Of a stretch of DNA of 34,525 bases, positions 17,254-23,742 are shown one piece after another. Numbering within the stretch: position 1 is the first letter of the stretch; the number at the start of each line of letters is the position of its first letter. The translations under genes were made by a program, and so were the position numbers. The DNA comes from Bacteroidota bacterium (lineage in GTDB: Bacteria; Bacteroidota; Bacteroidia; UKL13-3). Below the pieces are notes generated by a model. It had not been told where the DNA came from, ran no database searches, and worked only from the letters and a program-made list of their open reading frames with translations. Where the stretch lies: positions 1 to 34,525 of the forward strand of contig JAWXAU010000079.1 of NCBI GenBank assembly GCA_034439655.1, read 5' to 3'.

Positions 17254-17283
17254 TTGTAAAAAGGCTGATTTATAATAAATTTG
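17254..17283 (+). promoter_or_regulatory. Strong Bacteroidota promoter of the ATPase/TOPRIM-like pair
   Basis: TTG (17254-17256), a 19-base spacer, then TAAATTTG (17276-17283): a full match to TTG-N19-TAnnTTTG. It lies just after the dnaE stop and 20 bases before the ATG at 17304, so the pair is transcribed independently of dnaE with a leader of about 14 bases. Confidence 0.65.
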
Positions 17284-17303
17284 CCTTTTAAATAAAAGTA
17301 CTC

Positions 17304-18392
17304 ATGGCAAAAAAAATTACCGAAAGTTACTTTCTTACTGATGTGGAGATTAAAAACTTCAAATCAATTAAGCATTTAAAGTTTAAGCCTAAAAGAGTAA
17401 ACTTATTCATTGGAAAACCTAATAGTGGAAAGTCAAATTTGTTAGAGGCTTTGTCATTACTTGGCGAGACTTATAATGGTTATGCAGGTCCATTTTTGGA
17501 AAGTTTTATCCGTTTTGACTCTTATAGTCAGTTGTTTTTTAATTTAGACCAATCAAGCCCAATCGAAATAAAAACAAATTTAGGAAATGCGTGGTTGCGT
17601 TACTTGAAGGGAAATAATATACATGACCTAATTATAGGTATTAGTGAAGAAGAGTATAAAAAAAATGTACTGTCTCTTTAAAGAACAAATGATATGGAAC
17701 AGTACGTTCTTTCTAATAAAAGCCCGCATTTTATACTGAAACCATTTTATAAGAGCTTTCAAAGTAATGATAATTATCAAATGGAGCAAGGTATTGAAAC
17801 TCCAATTAAAAGATATTATTTTCAGCCCAAACTAGTTAAAAACTACTCCGATAGTTTTTCTTTGTTCCTCAAAACATCAGGTGAGAATCTATATTCGATA
17901 ATTGAAGGTGATGCCCATCTAAGAGAAATAGCGGGAGATTTTTTTAAAGAGTACAAATTAGATTTTGTATTTGACATAGATAAGAAAAAATTTTTGATAC
18001 AAAAAAGGATTGGAAATATTGTATATAATTGGACTTTGACAATGACTCCTGATACTTTTCAAAGACTGATTTATTATTTAGCTGCTATATATTCAAATAA
18101 TAATTCTGTGTTACTTTTTGAAGAACCAGAAGCACACTCCTTCCCGCCGTATATTTCTATGATAGGTGAGCTGATAGGAAAAAAAGCGGAGAACCAATAT
18201 TTTATTTCCACCCATTCTCCTTACGTATATCAGTCAATCGTTTCGAACACAAACAAGGATGATTTAGCTGTGTGGGCTTTGTCATACTCCAAAGGCCAAA
18301 CAAAGATGGTGCAGTTGACAGAAAAGCAGATTGGCGAAACTTTGAGTGATGGAGTTGATGTATTTCAAAATATAGAACGCTATACTAAATAA
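17304..18392 (+). pseudogene. SMC/OLD-like AAA ATPase split by one in-frame TAA
   Basis: One continuous frame of 362 codons reads as a single ATPase, apart from TAA at codon 126 (17679-17681). Part 1 has the usual opening VEIKNFKSIKHLKF and a Walker A GKPNSGKS at residues 37-44. Part 2, with an ATG at 17694 five codons after the stop, has TPDTFQRLIYYLAAI, Walker B VLLFEEPEAHS, and the D-loop/H-switch ISTHSPYV. These are hallmarks of the AAA_15/AAA_21 ATPases related to OLD, RloA and RecF. Neither part can hydrolyse ATP alone, because Walker A and B lie on separate pieces; they could work only by readthrough or by complementing each other. It has its own promoter and lies three bases before a TOPRIM-like partner. 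I infer an anti-phage or DNA-maintenance system, probably inactivated by nonsense mutation. Confidence 0.8.
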
Positions 18393-18395
18393 TAT

Positions 18396-18881
18396 ATGGT
18401 AGTTTTATATCCCGAATGTCATACTGAGAAATTCCTTTGTGAGTTCATTGGTTATTCCAAAAGCAAGATAATTACGTGTAATGGAAAACCAAATGTAATC
18501 AATAAACTCAGATCGTCGGATAATGATATTATTGCAATTGGTATTGTTGATGAAGTTCCAATGAAGACTCAGCATCCAGATTGTAAATTGTATATTGAGA
18601 AAGCCAATTATTTAGTTATTAGTCTATTACAACAAAAGAATAATGCGAAATATTTTTTAATTGAATTCAAAGAAGAATTTGAGCCTTGGATTAAAAATAT
18701 AAATAAGAAAGCAAAAGTTGATCCCGAAAGATATAATAGTAAAATGGACAGGCTCCATGAATATACAGGAGTAAATATTCCAGATAAGTATAAAAAGTTT
18801 CTTAAAAAAATATTTGATTCATATCCAGACCCAATTAATAAGTTTAAGCAATGGATAAAAGATTGCGATAATAATAGCTAA
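18396..18881 (+). CDS. Small TOPRIM/RloB-like partner protein, 161 aa
   Basis: The start lies three bases after the ATPase stop, so the two are co-translated. The N-terminus VVLYPECHTEKFLCEFIG resembles the EGxTE-type first motif of TOPRIM and RloB/DUF4276 proteins, with Glu7 in the expected place. About 45 residues on, IAIGIVDEVP occupies the position of the DxD motif at the end of a hydrophobic strand, but only the first acid of a DxD and an adjacent Glu are present. The rest is helical and lysine-rich with no recognised domain. In OLD, PARIS and RloAB-like pairs such a protein is the nuclease or effector of the ATPase. This one is shorter than AriB or the OLD TOPRIM domain. Assignment is by motif pattern and context only. 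Confidence 0.62.
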   Translation: MVVLYPECHTEKFLCEFIGYSKSKIITCNGKPNVINKLRSSDNDIIAIGIVDEVPMKTQHPDCKLYIEKANYLVISLLQQKNNAKYFLIEFKEEFEPWIKNINKKAKVDPERYNSKMDRLHEYTGVNIPDKYKKFLKKIFDSYPDPINKFKQWIKDCDNNS

Positions 18882-18986
18882 AAAAAATAAAAGGTCATAT
18901 TTCTCCATTTTTTTTTTCACGGCAACCTGTTTTCATGCTCAAGTCCAATATCTTTATAGTAGATCTTTAAAAAGTCAAAAAAAAAA

Positions 18987-19475
18987 ATGAAAAATACATT
19001 TACTGCAATAGATTTTGAAACGGCACATGGAAAAAGATGGAGCATTTGTCAAGTGGGCTTGGTACGTGTTGAAAATGGAATTATTACCGACAAATTATCA
19101 ATTTTAGTGCAGCCGCCTGATAATTTTTATTTCTATAGAAACACAGAAATTCATGGTATTACCCCTCAGCAAACACGGCATTCACCAACCTTCGATGGTG
19201 TATGGGGGCAGCTAGAACCCTATATTAAAGAACAAGACGTAATAGCTCACAATGGTTTTGCATTCGACTTTAATTGTTTAGAACATACACTTGCCTATTA
19301 TGATATCGCCAAACCACAGTATAAAGGATATTGTACCTATAAAATATATAAGGCTAACTTAGCTTCGCTATGCAAGCAATACAATATTCCTTTAAATCAT
19401 CATGATGCACTGAGTGATGCGATGGCTTGTGCGAGGTTATATGAGATGCATATTGCCGCTACAAATTATAAATAA
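18987..19475 (+). CDS. DnaQ-like DEDDh 3'-5' exonuclease, 162 aa
   Basis: This is an exonuclease-fold protein of the polymerase III epsilon family, acting on 3' ends of DNA or RNA. All catalytic positions are visible: D9 and E11 in AIDFETAHG, D94 in IAHNGFAFD, and the H139-x-A-x-x-D144 signature in HHDALSDA. SICQVGLVRVENG and EIHGITPQQT are typical of the cd06130-like subgroup. At 162 residues it is a bare catalytic domain with no polymerase-binding or BRCT tail. The leader is A-rich (11 A's just before the ATG), and a T10 run lies about 70 bases upstream. It stands alone between the ATPase pair and a frameshifted gene. It may be general repair or part of the accessory block. Confidence 0.9.
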   Translation: MKNTFTAIDFETAHGKRWSICQVGLVRVENGIITDKLSILVQPPDNFYFYRNTEIHGITPQQTRHSPTFDGVWGQLEPYIKEQDVIAHNGFAFDFNCLEHTLAYYDIAKPQYKGYCTYKIYKANLASLCKQYNIPLNHHDALSDAMACARLYEMHIAATNYK

Positions 19476-19488
19476 AATAAAACATAAC

Positions 19489-20299
19489 ATGACAGATACA
19501 TATAATAAATTTTCCCAAGAATATGATAAATTATTCGCTGAGAATATCGTCAGTTTTATAAAAAATATAAAAGCTAAGAAGGATTTAAAAGGCAATTACA
19601 GACTTTTTTACCCCTCGTTTGGTGTTAAAGAAAATGAAAAGTGTGATTTCATCATTTATGGGCAGGCGGTAAAGGATTGGAGCCCTGATATAAGTCTACT
19701 AGAAGATAAGCGATCAATTGCGGATAAAGTAAAGGAAAGTATAATCTATTCGAATTCATATTTAGAAAATCATTGTCCGCTTGATTGGGTGAATGTATAT
19801 TGGAGTAAAAAATCCTACACACTTAATACCTTAAAGAAAGAAGCGGAGGAATTCTATCCCCCTATAGATTATACTACATCTAGATCATTTTTTTGGGAAT
19901 GTAGTATATAAGTTCATTTCTGATTATTATGAAATAAGCAGAGATAGTAATGATTGGGCTAAAAAGATCATTTGGTCAAATTTGTATAAGATATCGCCTG
20001 ATTATGGTAATCCAGAAATTGATGAACGTGTGTATCAATTAGATTTATCAGTTGAATTATTAAAAAGGGAAATAGATGAAATCAAACCTAAGTTTTGTAT
20101 AATACTTACAAATGAAGAATGGTGGAAGCCCTTTAGAGAAAAGTTAGAACAAAAAAAATTGGAACACAATAGCGGACCAGAAGTGATATCATTTGAAGAG
20201 TATAATGATACTAAAATAATATTGACCACTAGGCCCTTTAGCGGCAGCCATGAAAAACATGTTTCTCAAATCCTCAAACTAACGGAAAGAGCAAAGTAA
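19489..20299 (+). pseudogene. Frameshifted hypothetical protein, possibly uracil-DNA-glycosylase-like
   Basis: Frame 1 runs from ATG 19489 and stops at 19911 after RSFFWECSI. Shifting by one base at the T7/G3 run around 19888-19897 gives a smooth continuation, FFxNVVYKFISDYYEISRDSNDW, which stays open to 20299, for about 270 residues in all. So a single extra base in a homopolymer explains the break. The joined protein has FIIYGQAVKDW, then IIWSNLYKISPDYGNP, and near the end RPFSGSHEKHVSQIL. The order of a GQ loop, a strand with Asn and a late S-x-x-H resembles the uracil-DNA-glycosylase superfamily, but this is a weak fold-level guess. It starts 13 bases after the exonuclease stop, so the two are probably cotranscribed. 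Confidence 0.65.
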
Positions 20300-20305
20300 T
20301 ATACA

Positions 20306-20944
20306 TTAAATAACCCTCAACCTTCTCACCCCACTCGCCAACAAAGCACCCAAAACCGGAGCAATTATATATAACCACAACGAAGTAAAATTTCCCGAAA
20401 CCAATGCAGGTGCTAGGCTGCGGGCAGGGTTCATGGATGCTCCACAAATAGGGCCCGCAAACAGAGCTTCCAATAATACCGTTCCGCCAATTGCCAAGCC
20501 TGCAAAATGATTGACATGGTTACTTTCTTCGGTACTATATAATATAACCAACATCAATATAAAAGTAAGTATTAGTTCTAGTATAAAAGATTGCATTTCA
20601 CTTCCTGCGGGTAAAGTTGCTCCTAAGTTTATATTATTGGGGAATAAAAATTTTAACAATATACTTGCCGTAATTCCACCGAGTATTTGCATACTTATAT
20701 AAGGAAGAATTTCTTTGCCTTTAAATCTTTTTGCAAGCCACAAGCCCAAAGTTACTGTTGGGTTTATATGTGCTCCGCTTACATGGCCAAAACTATATAT
20801 CATAGCGATTACAATCAATCCGAAAGTAAAGGCAATGCCAATGTGGCCAATAGTTCCATTGGTTTCTTGGTTAATAATAATGGCACCCGTTCCACAAAAG
20901 ATTAGGGCAAATGTTCCAATAAATTCTGCTAGATATTTTTTCAT
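20306..20944 (-). CDS. Aquaglyceroporin (MIP family) of an arsenic operon
   Basis: This is a six-helix MIP channel of 212 residues with two half-helix loops: SGAHINPTVT at residues 57-66 and GASMNPARS at 169-177. The first loop has NPT rather than NPA; the second is canonical with its arginine. Its ATG overlaps the arsC stop in ATGA, so it is translationally coupled. In AqpS-type operons such channels let arsenite made by ArsC leave the cell down its gradient, replacing an ArsB or Acr3 pump. No arsenite pump gene is present here, which supports that role. It converges with the frameshifted gene at 20299. Confidence 0.9.
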   Translation of the reverse strand: MKKYLAEFIGTFALIFCGTGAIIINQETNGTIGHIGIAFTFGLIVIAMIYSFGHVSGAHINPTVTLGLWLAKRFKGKEILPYISMQILGGITASILLKFLFPNNINLGATLPAGSEMQSFILELILTFILMLVILYSTEESNHVNHFAGLAIGGTVLLEALFAGPICGASMNPARSLAPALVSGNFTSLWLYIIAPVLGALLASGVRRLRVI

Positions 20945-21354
20945 AAATTAGTTTCTACAAATTTTTGGCAATATACTTTTATGAGTTCACGTACTTCGGC
21001 AAATTGTGCTTTTATTTCGTCTTCAGTGCCTGTTGCTTTTGCCGGATCGGGAAAATTATAATGAAATCTTTTTGCATCGCTAGGAATGTAGGGGCAACGT
21101 TCTTTGGCATTATCGCATACGGTTATAATATAATCGAATTTAATAGTTGCATATTCATCTACATTATTTGAAGTATGATTTGATAGGTCAATTCCGTCTT
21201 CAAGCATGGTAGCAATTGCTGTGGGATTTACGCCATGTGTTTCCACTCCCGCACTATATATATTGGCTTTTGCCTTTGCAAAATGTTTGAGATAACCTTC
21301 TGCTATTTGGCTACGGCAGCTATTGCCGGTGCAGAGTACTAAAATGTTTTTCAT
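20941..21354 (-). CDS. arsC: Arsenate reductase, thioredoxin-coupled low-MW phosphatase type
   Basis: ArsC reduces arsenate to arsenite. The 137-residue protein has the P-loop C8-TGNSC-R14 and two further cysteines, C80 and C87, in TVCDNAKERC. Spacings of 72 and 7 residues equal those of the Staphylococcus aureus thioredoxin-type ArsC (Cys10, Cys82, Cys89). The general acid is in NFPDPA (D103). The start at 21354 gives MKNILVLCTGNSCRS; an upstream in-frame ATG at 21423 would overlap the preceding gene and add 23 non-family residues. It lies 19 bases after the DUF6428 gene and overlaps the aquaglyceroporin start. Expression is presumably under the ArsR encoded at the head of the operon. Confidence 0.93.
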   Translation of the reverse strand: MKNILVLCTGNSCRSQIAEGYLKHFAKAKANIYSAGVETHGVNPTAIATMLEDGIDLSNHTSNNVDEYATIKFDYIITVCDNAKERCPYIPSDAKRFHYNFPDPAKATGTEDEIKAQFAEVRELIKVYCQKFVETNL

Positions 21355-21373
21355 GCTAGTATTATATATAATA

Positions 21374-21847
21374 TTAACAGCAAGCTCCTCCGGGAGTGCA
21401 ACAACTTTCATCATTTGCTGCAAGATTGACTAATTGTAATTTTTGTTTTGGCTGAGGTAAATTACATTTAGCTTTAGCTAAACAATCTGTATGCTTAGTA
21501 GTTAGTTTAAAGTTTTCTCCATCCACGTCCAAGCCATATATACCAATGGTTTCGTTTTGATATTCAACTTCAATTTCTAAATCTTCACCACTCAAAACCT
21601 TTTCAGACAAATCTATAATATGTATAAATTTAGAGGGTTTTAATCGGTGGTCAATATCATCGGCAACCCATATTTGGATATTGGCATATTTGTCGGTATG
21701 TATATCGCCACCGCAATCGATAAAATGTTTCGTGGTGAGTCCGACTTCTGTGATATGGAAATGCGATGGCACTTGTTTTCCATTCGGCTGTATAACATTT
21801 AAAGTAGTTATATTACTTAGATGATTTTTTAATTCTGATAGTTTCAT
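21374..21847 (-). CDS. DUF6428 family protein with cysteine-rich tail
   Basis: A 157-residue protein of the kind regularly found between arsR and arsC in Bacteroidota (DUF6428; no established function). The body contains VPSHFHITEVGLTTKHFIDCGGDIH, with several histidines and cysteines, then IQIWVADDIDHRLKPSKF. The C-terminus holds HTDCLAKAKC and ends SCCTPGGACC, giving seven cysteines in the last 40 residues or so. Paired cysteines suggest binding of arsenite or another soft metal, perhaps as a chaperone handing arsenite to the exit channel. That is inference. A folded repeat (21901-21973) separates it from arsR. Confidence 0.82.
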   Translation of the reverse strand: MKLSELKNHLSNITTLNVIQPNGKQVPSHFHITEVGLTTKHFIDCGGDIHTDKYANIQIWVADDIDHRLKPSKFIHIIDLSEKVLSGEDLEIEVEYQNETIGIYGLDVDGENFKLTTKHTDCLAKAKCNLPQPKQKLQLVNLAANDESCCTPGGACC

Positions 21848-21900
21848 AATTTTATTTATTTTTTGATGTTTGTGGTGCTATGTGCCAACCGCAGTTGTCC

Positions 21901-21973
21901 GTGGTTCCCCGAATGTTTTCGGAGCCACCAACCACCTTGCAGGCTTTGCACATGGTCGGTGCCCCCACCAACC
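21901..21973. repeat. Folded palindromic repeat inside the ars operon
   Basis: Two hairpins fill the arsR-DUF6428 gap. The first is GTGGTT (21901-21906), CCGAA (21909-21913), loop TGTT, TTCGG (21918-21922), AACCAC (21930-21935). The second is GGTCGGTG (21954-21961), loop CCCC, CACCAACC (21966-21973), one mismatch from the GGTTGGTG hairpins at 10850 and 13466. The minus strand also carries CACGGACAAC, shared with the 13466 copy. It may stabilise or separate the arsR portion of the transcript. Confidence 0.6.
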
Positions 21974-21982
21974 ATCAATAGA

Positions 21983-22315
21983 TTAACAGCATTTATTATT
22001 TTTCTTTTCTAATTTAGTGGATACACCCGCAAAAAATACCTGTATTTTATCCCAAACTTTTCCATCAATACAATAACAAATCGCATTGCCTTCTATGGTG
22101 CCTTTTATAATCCCTGCAGTTTTTAATTCACGCAAATGCTGTGATACTGTAGCTTGTGCCAAGGGCAACTCATTTACGATATCGCCACAAATGCAAGCAT
22201 CTACTTTTATTAAATACTCTACAATAGCAATACGTGCAGGGTGTGCGAGTGCTTTTAACAATACCGCAGTATCGTTTTGTTTTTTGGTGAAATTTTCGGT
22301 TTTACTAATACCCAT
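21983..22315 (-). CDS. arsR: ArsR/SmtB-family repressor of the ars operon
   Basis: A winged helix-turn-helix repressor of 110 residues that should leave DNA when arsenite binds. It has LLKALAHPARIAIVEYLI (helix 1-2), the helix-turn-helix in PLAQATVSQHLRELKTAGIIKG, and a beta wing (GTIEGNAICYCIDG). Candidate As(III) ligands are C41 and C43 in DACICGD, close to the ELCVCDL place of classical ArsR, and C109-C110 at the extreme C-terminus (KNNKCC). It is first in the operon, before DUF6428, arsC and the channel gene. A palindrome 8 bases upstream of its ATG is a candidate self-operator. Confidence 0.92.
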   Translation of the reverse strand: MGISKTENFTKKQNDTAVLLKALAHPARIAIVEYLIKVDACICGDIVNELPLAQATVSQHLRELKTAGIIKGTIEGNAICYCIDGKVWDKIQVFFAGVSTKLEKKNNKCC

Positions 22316-22322
22316 ATATTAA

Positions 22323-22332
22323 TATTGCAATA
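22323..22332. promoter_or_regulatory. Candidate ArsR operator
   Basis: TATTGCAATA is a perfect 10-base palindrome that extends with one mismatch to AATATTGCAATAAT. It lies 8-17 bases before the arsR start codon. TATTATTG on the minus strand, one mismatch from TAnnTTTG, overlaps it, so a bound repressor would cover the promoter. Confidence 0.4.
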
Positions 22333-22384
22333 ATACGATAAATATTTGAAATTGGAGAATTGTTTTTTTATTTTTTTGTGCAAT

Positions 22385-22539
22385 CGTCATTCTGATCCCG
22401 ACCTATCGGGATTCAATGTGAAGAATCTGTTTTTTAGAAAACGGTATCATATCACCGTCTCCGATACTAACAGATTCTTCGTCTCGTCTTAAAGTTTTAC
22501 TACAACAAATATATACTGCTCACGAGACTCAGAATGACG
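22385..22539. repeat. 155-bp nested-palindrome intergenic element
   Basis: Terminal inverted repeats CGTCATTCTGA (22385-22395) and TCAGAATGACG (22529-22539) enclose three further palindromes. These are ATCCCGA/TCGGGAT (22395-22412), GAAGAATCTGTT (22420-22431) paired with AACAGATTCTTC (22469-22480), and ACGGT/ACCGT inside the latter. Related pieces occur at 720-760 and 23621-23718. It has the build of a small non-autonomous mobile element, or of an RNA hairpin separating arsR from the convergent-side gene. No coding sequence is seen. Confidence 0.6.
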
Positions 22540-22546
22540 GGTAGAA

Positions 22547-23575
22547 CTACAACTTCTCAATCACCCCAATCTTTCCCTTATTGCCCGCTAAAAATATTTT
22601 CTTTCCCTTTTTTGCTTTTTGCACAACGTGAAAACCTTCTGTGGAGTATGAATTCCAAGTTTCTCCATCTTTACTTATATCAACTCCGTTAGGACCACAA
22701 CATATATAATATTTGCCTGCCAGTTCCACACATTCTCTATAGCCATTGGGAAGTTTTTTTGGTTTTATTTGCTTACCATCTATTATAATAACTGCATTTT
22801 TTTCTGCGAGGTTTTCCTTGTCGTAGTTGCCGCCAACCAGGATAAAAGCATTGGTTTTGTTTGACATTGGGCAAAATGAAAATGCACCTGAACCGGAATT
22901 CCCTTGTTGTATCATATTACTATCAATATTATATATGTAAGTTTTAATAGGCCCTCTATCACTCATTGAATGCAAATAACACATGCGACTTATTGCTCCT
23001 CCTGTTACAAAAGCCAAACTGCCTTTGGGCAATGCTCGCATACAAGTACCGCTGGCTGCAAACAAACTTTCGTTGGGCTTGGCTATCATAGTCCCTAAAC
23101 TATCCATTACACTCCAGCTATATCCTATACTTGGTCGAATTGACACAAAATATTTATCAATAGGATCTCCAATAGCTATTCCATGATGCCTATCCCAAAA
23201 AGAAATAGCATCTAAAAATATATTTGTATCATCACTTCTATATGTTTCCATCCAAGAATTTCCACCATCAATAGTTTTTAATATAATAGCGGGTCGGGTT
23301 ACGGCCAATACATAAGCAGTGCTAGTGTCAAATGCTTCCACGTCTCTAAATTCACATTTCTCATAACCTTTGGGTTGCCAAAAGCGGAAGTTTTTTCCGT
23401 CTATACTTTTTGCAATCCAACCTTTGCTGCCGCATGCCCACACGGTTTTATCATCCACCGCACACAAGCCACGCATAGAAGTATTGGTGTCTTTTGCCAA
23501 TATAGTAATTTGCGATTTGCTAATGGTGGTACACAAACATATATATATAATGATGAAGAGTTTTTGGTAATACAT
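22547..23575 (-). CDS. Exported YCF48/HCF136-like beta-propeller protein
   Basis: The protein of about 342 residues has a signal peptide (LFIIIYICLCTTISKSQ) and repeated propeller blades of the YCF48 type: MRGLCAVDDKTVWACGSKGWIAKSIDGK is followed by later copies with ILKTIDGGNSWMETYRSDD and GVDISKDGETWNSYSTEG. In plants and cyanobacteria such propellers help assemble photosystem II. In Bacteroidota the relatives are secreted and of unknown role. The start at 23575 is chosen because it gives a clean signal peptide; an in-frame ATG at 23626 would bury it. It has no visible C-terminal T9SS sorting domain. A -7 box (23590-23583) lies just upstream. Confidence 0.82.
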   Translation of the reverse strand: MYYQKLFIIIYICLCTTISKSQITILAKDTNTSMRGLCAVDDKTVWACGSKGWIAKSIDGKNFRFWQPKGYEKCEFRDVEAFDTSTAYVLAVTRPAIILKTIDGGNSWMETYRSDDTNIFLDAISFWDRHHGIAIGDPIDKYFVSIRPSIGYSWSVMDSLGTMIAKPNESLFAASGTCMRALPKGSLAFVTGGAISRMCYLHSMSDRGPIKTYIYNIDSNMIQQGNSGSGAFSFCPMSNKTNAFILVGGNYDKENLAEKNAVIIIDGKQIKPKKLPNGYRECVELAGKYYICCGPNGVDISKDGETWNSYSTEGFHVVQKAKKGKKIFLAGNKGKIGVIEKL

Positions 23576-23582
23576 ATTGGAA

Positions 23583-23590
23583 CAAATGTA
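23583..23590 (-). promoter_or_regulatory. -7 box for the YCF48-like gene
   Basis: On the minus strand the sequence reads TACATTTG, fitting TAnnTTTG and ending 7 bases before the ATG at 23575. This also supports that start over the one at 23626, which would lie upstream of the promoter box. Confidence 0.4.
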
Positions 23591-23620
23591 GTAGAAAATA
23601 TTTGATGAATAACTATACGG

Positions 23621-23718
23621 CGTCATGCTGAATTTATTTCAGCATCTATAGACCCTGAAACAAGATCAGGATGACGGGAGTCTTCGAATCTTAAATATTC
23701 CTAAGTCTCGCAATGACG
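23621..23718. repeat. CGTCAT-ended palindromic element upstream of the M16 gene
   Basis: CGTCAT (23621-23626) and ATGACG (23671-23676) bound two hairpins: ATGCTGAA-TTTAT-TTCAGCAT (23625-23645) and CCTGA-N7-TCAGG (23654-23670). A further CAATGACG lies at 23711-23718. The ends match those of the element at 22385-22539. This is a widespread type of Bacteroidota intergenic repeat; no gene is present. Confidence 0.6.
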
Positions 23719-23742
23719 AAAACTTTCACCTAAATTCGCACC

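Noticed and set aside
8280-17681. Stop-codon recoding (TAA or TGA as sense codons) to explain the in-frame stops
   Set aside because: Both TAA and TGA end other clear genes here (dnaE, zapA and arsC end in TGA; several end in TAA), and the stops occur only in accessory genes. Independent nonsense mutations are simpler.
18882-18986. A terminator between the TOPRIM-like gene and the exonuclease
   Set aside because: There is a T10 run, but no stable stem precedes it; only homopolymer tracts are visible.
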